From: Batkoa obscura
Taxonomy: Eukaryota; Entomophthoromycota; Entomophthoromycetes; Entomophthorales; Batkoaceae
Assembly: GCA_030770535.1 (NCBI GenBank)
Contig: JASVEC010000002.1
Span: 620,001 to 684,000, forward strand
Reading direction: 5' to 3'
Length of the DNA: 64,000 nt
Part shown: positions 57,782 to 64,000 of the stretch, piece by piece
Layout: each line of letters begins with the position of its first letter
How positions within the stretch are numbered: position 1 is the first letter of the stretch
Notes under the pieces: model-generated
Seen by the model: the letters and a program-made list of their open reading frames with translations, nothing else
The model's database searches: none
Told to the model about the DNA's origin: nothing
Translations under genes and position numbers: made by a program

Positions 57782-58312
57782 ATGTTAGACTCTATCGAAA
57801 GTTATAAAACTTATACTTATAATTTTACATCAGTTTGTAATAATACTGGCAATAAAATGAAGGAAAGTAGGGATACTAATGGTGCTAGTAACAAAAAAAC
57901 CACCAAAGAGTCTTTGAAAAAAGAGAGACGTAAGATATTAGAATCAATGTATAGACTTAATCCATATCCTTGTAAAGATGCAAGGAAACAGATATCTCAG
58001 CAGCTACAAATGGATCCAAGAGAATTTCAAATTTGGTTTCAAAATCGTAGATCTAGAGAAAAGAAAAAGACAAGTTTAATACCGATAAATACAGGTTTAC
58101 AGTGGATTAATACCATCGAACCTTCTTATTTTTTAAAGCTCTCCTCAAGCTCATCGCCTGAAATGAATGGCAATAATTCTAATTTTTCTCCTACACTATC
58201 ATCTCAAAGTAACTTTGAATCTAACCCTAATACAATAAACCACTCTACTACCACTCCTTCTTCCTCAACTAAGAGTACAACAAGGATGAGTTTGAATTAT
58301 TTACTGATATAA
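57782..58312 (+). CDS. homeodomain protein, tandem copy B
   Basis: Single exon, 176 residues. Up to residue 95 it differs from copy A at only two positions (Asp35Ala and Asn78Asp), neither in the helix 3 core REFQIWFQNRRSREKKK. It then has TSLIPINTG where A has TNMMPINTG, an identical stretch through SSSSPEMNGNNSNFSPTL, and a different Ser/Thr-rich run before the conserved end RMSLNYLLI. The coding frame is intact, so both tandem copies look functional. It is a predicted transcription factor; no target or pathway can be read from the sequence. Confidence 0.9.
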   Translation: MLDSIESYKTYTYNFTSVCNNTGNKMKESRDTNGASNKKTTKESLKKERRKILESMYRLNPYPCKDARKQISQQLQMDPREFQIWFQNRRSREKKKTSLIPINTGLQWINTIEPSYFLKLSSSSSPEMNGNNSNFSPTLSSQSNFESNPNTINHSTTTPSSSTKSTTRMSLNYLLI

Positions 58313-58640
58313 TTTATTTCTTTAACCTTATTTTGTATATCATTTCTCAAATAAAATATACAATTGTACTATTAATTTACTCATGTCGACATTTTTAAAA
58401 TAGTTTTTAATAAACAATATGGTCAAGATGTACATAAAAGTTCCAACGCTTTGGACTATCCCATCAAATATGGCTTATTCATAATAGTTTTATATTTTGT
58501 TTTAATTTATTATAAAGCTGCAAAACTAACTAAAAAGGTAATTACTAATTAATTTATAATCTATAAAACAAGCTTTAAATCCTTATAAAATTATATATTA
58601 TACCGCTATGTATAATTTTAAAAATGTTAATGTATAGCCT

Positions 58641-59044
58641 TGATACTAAAATTCCTAATTTAAGCAAACTAGTTTAGATCAATTAATTATTAAGATTATT
58701 TTTTATCAACAAATATTTTTATTCATGCATGTTTAATAAAAAGCTGAAATGGTAACTTAAATTACCAAAATGCGAACATGCAGCTTATTATATTAATTAA
58801 CAGTTTGGGTTGTATATAGAATAAGGCTTTATAGTTGTTTTGGGGGTACAAAGGCGGATACTAAAGAAGAGAAAAGCAATCAATAAAATGAGAAACAGGA
58901 TTTCATTTTAAATGAAGTTTTGTTTAATAATATTTGGAACATAAATGGGTCAATCAAAAGAATTTATCCATCTATTTAACTATAATTATTGTGGATTTTA
59001 GAATTTAAAGCAGCACAGTAAACTTGAATTTCTAATAAAAAGAA
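58641..59044. other. AT-rich spacer
   Basis: Nothing recognised between the end of copy B and tRNA-Glu. Confidence 0.5.
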
Positions 59045-59116
59045 CTTCCTCACGGGGAATCGAACCCCGGCCGTTCCGGTGAAAGCGGAAAATCCTAACC
59101 ACTGGACCATGAAGAA
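59045..59116 (-). tRNA. tRNA-Glu (TTC)
   Basis: A 72-nt cloverleaf. TTCTTCA pairs with TGAGGAA (one G-U), the anticodon loop CTTTCAC gives anticodon TTC, the T-loop is TTCGATT and the discriminator is G. A TTTTT run follows within 5 nt. Confidence 0.95.
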
Positions 59117-59231
59117 CTATGACTTTAGTAGGATTATAAATTATAACTTTTTAAAACATCATAAACAATATTGTAAATATATTTTGAAAAATACTTTATA
59201 AACTCAACTCATTGATGATTTATTTTATTAG

Positions 59232-60472
59232 TTAGTCTTTATTTTCATTTTCTAAATCCACCACCTCTTCATCAAATAAAGTCACAAATGGATTTTGTTG
59301 GCTTGAGTATGAATGGATCGATGTCTTTGTCAGTTGCGTTTGGTTTTCTCCAATAACAAACTCTAAGTCGTCTTTATTTGATGAATCCCACGATTTATAG
59401 AACATCATTACTGACAACAATAAAAGCAAGGAGTAAAAGAAAGCGCCATCTAGATAATGCTTACTGTTGGCACATATACTGTTATTAAATAAATACAAAC
59501 TCATTTGTGAAGATAAAAAAAAGATCAATGAGATGACTAAATCGCCTAATAAATTAAGTTAATTGCATTATTATTTCCATTTAAAAAATTTACCAATAGG
59601 CCAATATGAGTCAATATGGTACCATAAATATACTATCCTTATTACCAAAAACAATGCTAGCAATACTGGGCTTATTATATATTGAAACACATACATTACC
59701 ACCGGATTTTCTCTTTCTAAACCAGCTTTACTATTGAAAGTAGTTAATGCAATGATCAAGCCAGATAAAAACACTCCAAGCGAAGAAAGACGTGTTGACT
59801 ATTATTAACTTAATAAAAATTATAATAAATAAAAAACAATAATACCCAATTCATAATTGAAATAGATTCTTGATCGTCCAGTTGAGATTTTTTATATCTT
59901 AGTAAAATTGGAAAATAATCGTAATAGGAAGAAATTGAGAATAACAATAAGCTCCATGGAATTGTTATACTAATTGCAAAATGAATACCAACAAAAAACT
60001 ATAATTAAAGTTGTTAATTCTTTTATTGTTACTGCTAATGTTATTATATTACTGTATAGCTATAAGTTCCCATAGGTATTATATTAGTTATAGTAAATAA
60101 TTCTACAACATTATATGCTAGATACAGATAAAAGAACAGATTAATAATTTTTTTCCCTATGTAATATCAGAATCAAATATTGATTTTATTAAAACTGCTT
60201 ACCATTGACAGCAGCGATTTTATATTTGATAGAGTATAAAATAATCATGGTCATAACTATACTGGTTATATATACAAATAATGAGGCTAAAATTGTTGAG
60301 TTATTGGTATTCATATTATAACAGTTGACTTACCTATTTCAAATAAATAGGCGTTCCCAATCTTAATACCACGACTTGAACATAAAGTAAACAATCCAAA
60401 TTGGCTATCAATTAATGGGCATATATTTAACACGGCATTTGAGCATATACTTTTATAATCACCTAACTTCAT
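59232..60472 (-). CDS. CHS7: Chs7-type chitin synthase export chaperone
   Basis: ER membrane chaperone needed for class IV chitin synthase (Chs3) to leave the ER. Six exons, 60472-60334, 60286-60203, 60156-60053, 59998-59846, 59798-59594 and 59545-59232, with introns of 46-54 nt, give 332 residues (the yeast protein is 316). The start MKLGDYKSICSNAVLNICPL matches the family's GDFSSIC...PLC. Further marks are KIGNAYLFEIASLFVYITS, YWPIGDLVISLIFFLSSQM, the strongly conserved CANSKHYLDGAFFYSLL, and MMFYKSWDSSNKDDLEF near the end. About seven membrane helices precede a polar tail rich in acidic residues. A loop after helix 4 (RYKKSQLDDQESISIMN) is longer than usual. Its likely client class is encoded at 6359-10926. 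Confidence 0.93.
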
Positions 60473-61949
60473 CCTAAATTATTTAAAAAAGACAAAAGAT
60501 AAAATCAAATAAAATCTGTCATTCTATCTCTCATTTTACTTCTTGATTTATATAATTCAAGATTCATACTCTTTATTTTTTAGTTTCTCTTACTTCCTTT
60601 TCCTTACAATTTTAATTCTCAATCGTTACTCTTATTAAATCTAACTTTCTCCTATTTTGCTCTAATTTGTATTGATTTTTAGTCTAAGTTCAATTCAAAA
60701 GCGTTTCAGTTGTCTTTTTTAAACTTTGTCTTTAATATTTTGACTATTTTATTACTGTTGAGATTCTATTGTGATCTATTTAGTGATAGTTTTAGAATCA
60801 CTCTATTTCGTTGGTTGGGTTTTTTAATATGGAATCTATATTTTAGCCTATTTTTAGTTAAATTTTACTCTTGTACACAGGCTAGTTTAAAAGCTTGGTT
60901 CAAATTTTATCCATTTTGAGTTTTGGTAAAAACTACAAATTAAGCATCAAGTGCTATAAAGATAAAGCTATTTTGATCAATTTTAAGATTAATTGTATAA
61001 GGAATATTCTTTCCCAAGTATTTGTATTTTTTTCGAAATTCTGAATGAGCTTTTAAACTTACCTATACACGATTATTTAGATGATAATAGACTCGCAACA
61101 CCTGAAAAGCTTATTTTTATTAAGGTAATTTTGACTTTTTTAGCTTGAGCTAAATTAGGCTACAATTTATTTTAAAATTTTGTATGTTACTTTTGCAAAA
61201 AATGTTTTATAATTTTTTCAAAATAACTTATATGTAATTATGCTTACTAAATAGAAAGTTTGTAGTTGATCAAAGACTAATACTATAATAGCTAAGTTAA
61301 AGCTTTAAAAATTAAAAGCTGTGAAAATGTTATACTTTTAAAACTGATACGAAGTATAAATATCCCGCGGTTTTCATTCATATATCCTTAAATAAATAGG
61401 AGATTTGTTACTATTATTTAGTGCTAATTAACTAGTCTAGTTGAATTTTATCTTGTTTTAAAATATTTTATAAATTTAATACTTTTTATCCCTATAACAT
61501 ATAGGTTAATATCTAAAAGTAAACTTTCAATCAAGGATTTATTTTACTATTTTACAGTTAAGGTGAATCGAGTTACAATCTGTTTTAATGATAGTTTTAT
61601 TTTTTAATATAGTAGCTTCTGTAAGCATTTTAGTGTATTGTGTATATTTAATTTATATAACTATAGTGTCATAATTCTAATTGTAATAGTTTATCAACGG
61701 GTAGCTTGATGAAATAATGTACTCAATGAAAGAGGAGTATGACTTCATTGAGCTTTACCCTAGAAAGAAAGTACTATGTTTAGGCCCAAAGGTCGATAGT
61801 AAGTTGATAAATAACATTAATTAAAACTTATATTATAATGTACATCAGTTTCATTTAAAAATTAAATAGAGGTAGCTTATTTATTTGATATTACAAGTTT
61901 GATTATAATAATTTACATAGTATTTAAAAAGATTGAAAGAGATTAGAAA
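60473..61949. other. AT-rich spacer
   Basis: Upstream region of CHS7 and 3' flank of the Ras-like gene. A 69-codon frame near 60710 starts with TTG and has no support. No RNA gene or MITE is seen. Confidence 0.5.
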
Positions 61950-62796
61950 TTAAAGAATAGTGCAACATCCACCCTTAGCCTCTTCAACTACTTCAGGTAC
62001 TGCATCTGCTTGTTTATCAGCTTCTCTACGACGGACGATTTCTCTAATTAAGTTAGAAAAAATCAATTCAATATTAATTCTTTCCTTTGCTGATGATTCA
62101 ATAAATAAAGCGTCAATAGATTCAGCATACGCTTTAGCATCTGCCTCAGTTACTTCTCTAAGATCTTGTAAATCGCATTTGTTTCCCACCAATATCATAG
62201 GGCACTAAAAATAAATCATTATAGAATACTATATAATACTAGAAAAGTAATTTACAGGTATTTCTTCACGCGCTCTCATGACCTGGGAACGAATAGAATT
62301 CAATTCATCAAACGAAGATTTTAAAGTTATTGAATAGACTAATAAGAATCCATCACCACCTCTCAAGAATTTATCTGACCATAGCCCACTATTTAAAATA
62401 TTAGTATTTCAAATAAATTTCAGTCATCTTATCCTACCGATATTCTTCTTGCCCAGCGGTATCCGTGATATCTAACTGATATTCTACACCATCGACAGTA
62501 AAATTTTTACTGTATGAATCCTCTATTTAAATGTTAGTATCAAAATGATTATTGTATAGATAAGCTTACCAATTGTAGGATCATACCTGAATTGTAAATA
62601 GATATAAAAACAAGGTAAGTAAAACATAATAAAGATGATAATGAAATTACTCTTCCATAAATCTAAAATGAAAATTATTATAAATAAAAAACAGATTTAA
62701 TAATAATTACTGATTATTAATAAATGAAATCGTTGTGGCCGATTTACCAACACCACCTGATCCCAACACAACAATATTTAACTTTTCTGTAAGCAT
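61950..62796 (-). CDS. Ras-family small GTPase with micro-exons
   Basis: Ras-like membrane switch. Six exons, 62796-62711, 62662-62651, 62586-62570, 62522-62438, 62388-62256 and 62204-61950, give 195 residues. Exons 2 and 3 are only 12 and 17 nt but supply the conserved NNQFMEEYDPTIEDSY effector region, so they are required. Other marks are the P-loop GSGGVGKSA (both Gly12- and Gly13-equivalents kept), switch II DTAGQEEYRGLWSDKF with Gln61, NKCDL, and ESSAK. The ending GGCCTIL has a CAAX box with final Leu (geranylgeranylation likely) and an adjacent Cys for palmitoylation. The switch II continuation GLWSDKFLRGGDGF departs from classical Ras (MRDQYMRTGEGF), so Ras versus Rap/Rsr1 placement is open. 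Confidence 0.9.
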
Positions 62797-63519
62797 TGTA
62801 TTAAGTCTATTAATAATGGTTGTTAATAAATGTATAATGAATTGAAGTGACGTTACTTTAAATTATCTAATTAACTAAATAAGCAGAAAAAGGATACCAG
62901 TCGTTTTTCCTTAAGTTTAATATTATAAAAGGCAATTAAGTTAGTGAGAGTAAACTAACGAAAATTAAAAAAATAGCAAAAGAACTTCATATAACTATAT
63001 ATTTATATTGAATAATTGTAAAAAATCATCAGCCTCAAACGTCAATCCTTAGTTTGAAAAATTGCTTATTTTTTAATATATGTTATTGATTTAAGATCAC
63101 CAAAGTTTAATTTTAATTGTATTTTATTGCATATAAATTTAAACTCTCATACCCTCGATTTTTTAGCTTAAATTTGTTGATCTTTTTATGCTTTATGAAT
63201 TCCACCAATTAAAAAAAAGCAAGTACTGTTTTATTGATTTTCAATAAAATTAGGTTTATTAAATTTAATAAATTTAATTTAACTGAATCTGATACAATGA
63301 CATTTAAAGTAATAAAAGTTACTATATTTGAAGTGAGGAAGTTACTTCGATTTTATAATTTCAAAAAACTAAAAAAATTATTTTTACTTTAGGAAAATAT
63401 TTAACAATCTAAGATAACCTTACTGAAATTTAACTGTTAAGTAACTGTCCATTTCTACAAACTAATCTCTCATTTTGTATGTTTAACAAACAATAAACTA
63501 CCAGAATCAGTATCAGTTT
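62797..63519. other. AT-rich spacer
   Basis: Promoter side of the Ras-like gene and upstream of tRNA-Val; no further feature is recognised. Confidence 0.5.
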
Positions 63520-63593
63520 GCTTCGGTAGTGTAGTTGGTTATCACGTCACCCTTACAAGGTGAAGGTCTCCAGTTCGAACCTGGGCTGAAGCA
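63520..63593 (+). tRNA. tRNA-Val (TAC)
   Basis: A 74-nt cloverleaf. GCTTCGG pairs with CTGAAGC (one G-U), the anticodon loop CTTACAA gives anticodon TAC, the T-loop is TTCGAAC and the discriminator is A. TTTT follows 6 nt downstream. Confidence 0.95.
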
Positions 63594-63884
63594 ATACCTT
63601 TTACTGAAACTGGGCACCTTAGTACTTTCAATAAGGGTGGGATATACCTTTACAAAATGTCATAAATAACCACTGTTGAAAAATTGAACAAATTTTTCTA
63701 AAGTTCATAGCTTGTAGTTGCTCATGACTAGAATAAAAGTTATAAAAAGTACACAAATTAAAAAAACGTTTCTTGTAATTACTCATTAGAAAATAGAAAC
63801 TTAAAAAGGCTATACAGAGTTTAATTTTTTTAGTGTAAAACTCTAGTCAAAGAACTATATTGAATTCAATAATTTTCATTATAT
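63594..63884. other. AT-rich spacer
   Basis: Nothing recognised between tRNA-Val and the last MITE. Confidence 0.5.
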
Positions 63885-63980
63885 GGGGATGTTTTTTTTG
63901 GCTTCATTACTTTTTCCATTCTTTAAGCACTATTTGAGTGGAAACTTTATTAAAATTGTTAAATATAAAAATACATCCCC
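63885..63980 (+). mobile_element. MITE copy, GGGGATGT family
   Basis: Full-length 96-bp forward copy with perfect ends (GGGGATGTTTTTTTTGG ... TACATCCCC) and ATAT on both sides; one of the best-preserved copies. Confidence 0.9.
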
Positions 63981-64000
63981 ATATGGTTAATATTACTTGA

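Larger units (their letters stand above)
54690..58640. repeat. homeobox segmental duplication, copy B
   Basis: Direct partner of 48034-52800. It lacks the MITE and the roughly 515-bp segment of copy A, which accounts for its shorter length. Near-identical tracts are 55166-55572, 56316-57444 and about 57677-58035. Beyond the gene, about 58313-58640 still aligns weakly with 52422-52800, so the original unit included both flanks. Confidence 0.88.

Noticed and set aside
44801-58312. idea that the homeobox cluster is a mating-type locus
   Set aside because: Sex loci of early-diverging fungi studied so far use HMG-box genes, and no HMG gene, pheromone or receptor is linked here; the sequence gives no positive evidence.
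60710-60919. 69-codon hydrophobic frame
   Set aside because: Starts with TTG, sits in the CHS7 upstream region, and has no conserved feature.
61960-62208. 82-codon plus-strand frame
   Set aside because: Antisense of the last exon of the Ras-like gene.

Overview
The window looks like nuclear DNA of an early-diverging, strongly AT-rich filamentous fungus. Support comes from a fungus-specific gene set (class IV-type chitin synthase, the Chs7 export chaperone, Rho1, Atg22, a carnitine acetyltransferase carrying both mitochondrial and peroxisomal signals). It also comes from short GT-AG introns, mostly 46-61 nt, eukaryotic tRNA genes and long AT-rich spacers. An Entomophthoromycotina-like fungus such as Conidiobolus would fit, but that placement is inference from gene style, not from a search.

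Layout: Rho1 (565-1353, -), a small four-helix membrane protein (3001-3447, -), LSM7 in five exons (5647-6252, +) and an ankyrin/chitin-synthase fusion (6359-10926, -) fill the first 11 kb. A 5 kb gene-poor stretch with MITEs and an old solo-LTR-like fragment follows. Next come an NmrA-type reductase (16292-17249, +), tRNA-Gln, an equilibrative nucleoside transporter (18722-20265, +), a mitochondrial hotdog thioesterase (-), Atg22 (-), a secreted GH20 hexosaminidase (+), a second identical tRNA-Gln (-), an NmrA pseudogene split by a MITE, and a large secreted propeller/amidohydrolase (30978-34355, +). From 35.6 to 42.5 kb genes are dense: carnitine acetyltransferase (+), then mitochondrial ACP, proteasome alpha2, a TRIC-like membrane protein and a seven-helix orphan protein (all -).

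From 44.8 to 58.6 kb the only genes I see are three small homeodomain genes. Two lie in a tandem duplication of about 4-5 kb per copy. The copies are mosaic: tracts over 99% identical alternate with badly diverged tracts, one of which is inverted. This is the most unusual structure in the window. The last part holds tRNA-Glu (-), Chs7 in six exons (-), a Ras-like GTPase with two micro-exons (-) and tRNA-Val (+).

A family of about 96-bp terminal-inverted-repeat elements (GGGGATGT...ACATCCCC, usually with 4-bp AT-rich target duplications) occurs at least 22 times, counting fragments, in both orientations. One copy is present in one half of the homeobox duplication and missing from the other. 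Several genes share a cell-wall theme: chitin synthase, its ER-exit chaperone Chs7, Rho1 and hexosaminidase. Five genes (Rho1, LSM7, mitochondrial ACP, Chs7, Ras-like) have small exons and are complete only after splicing; their exon structures were read by hand from splice sites and protein-family conservation.
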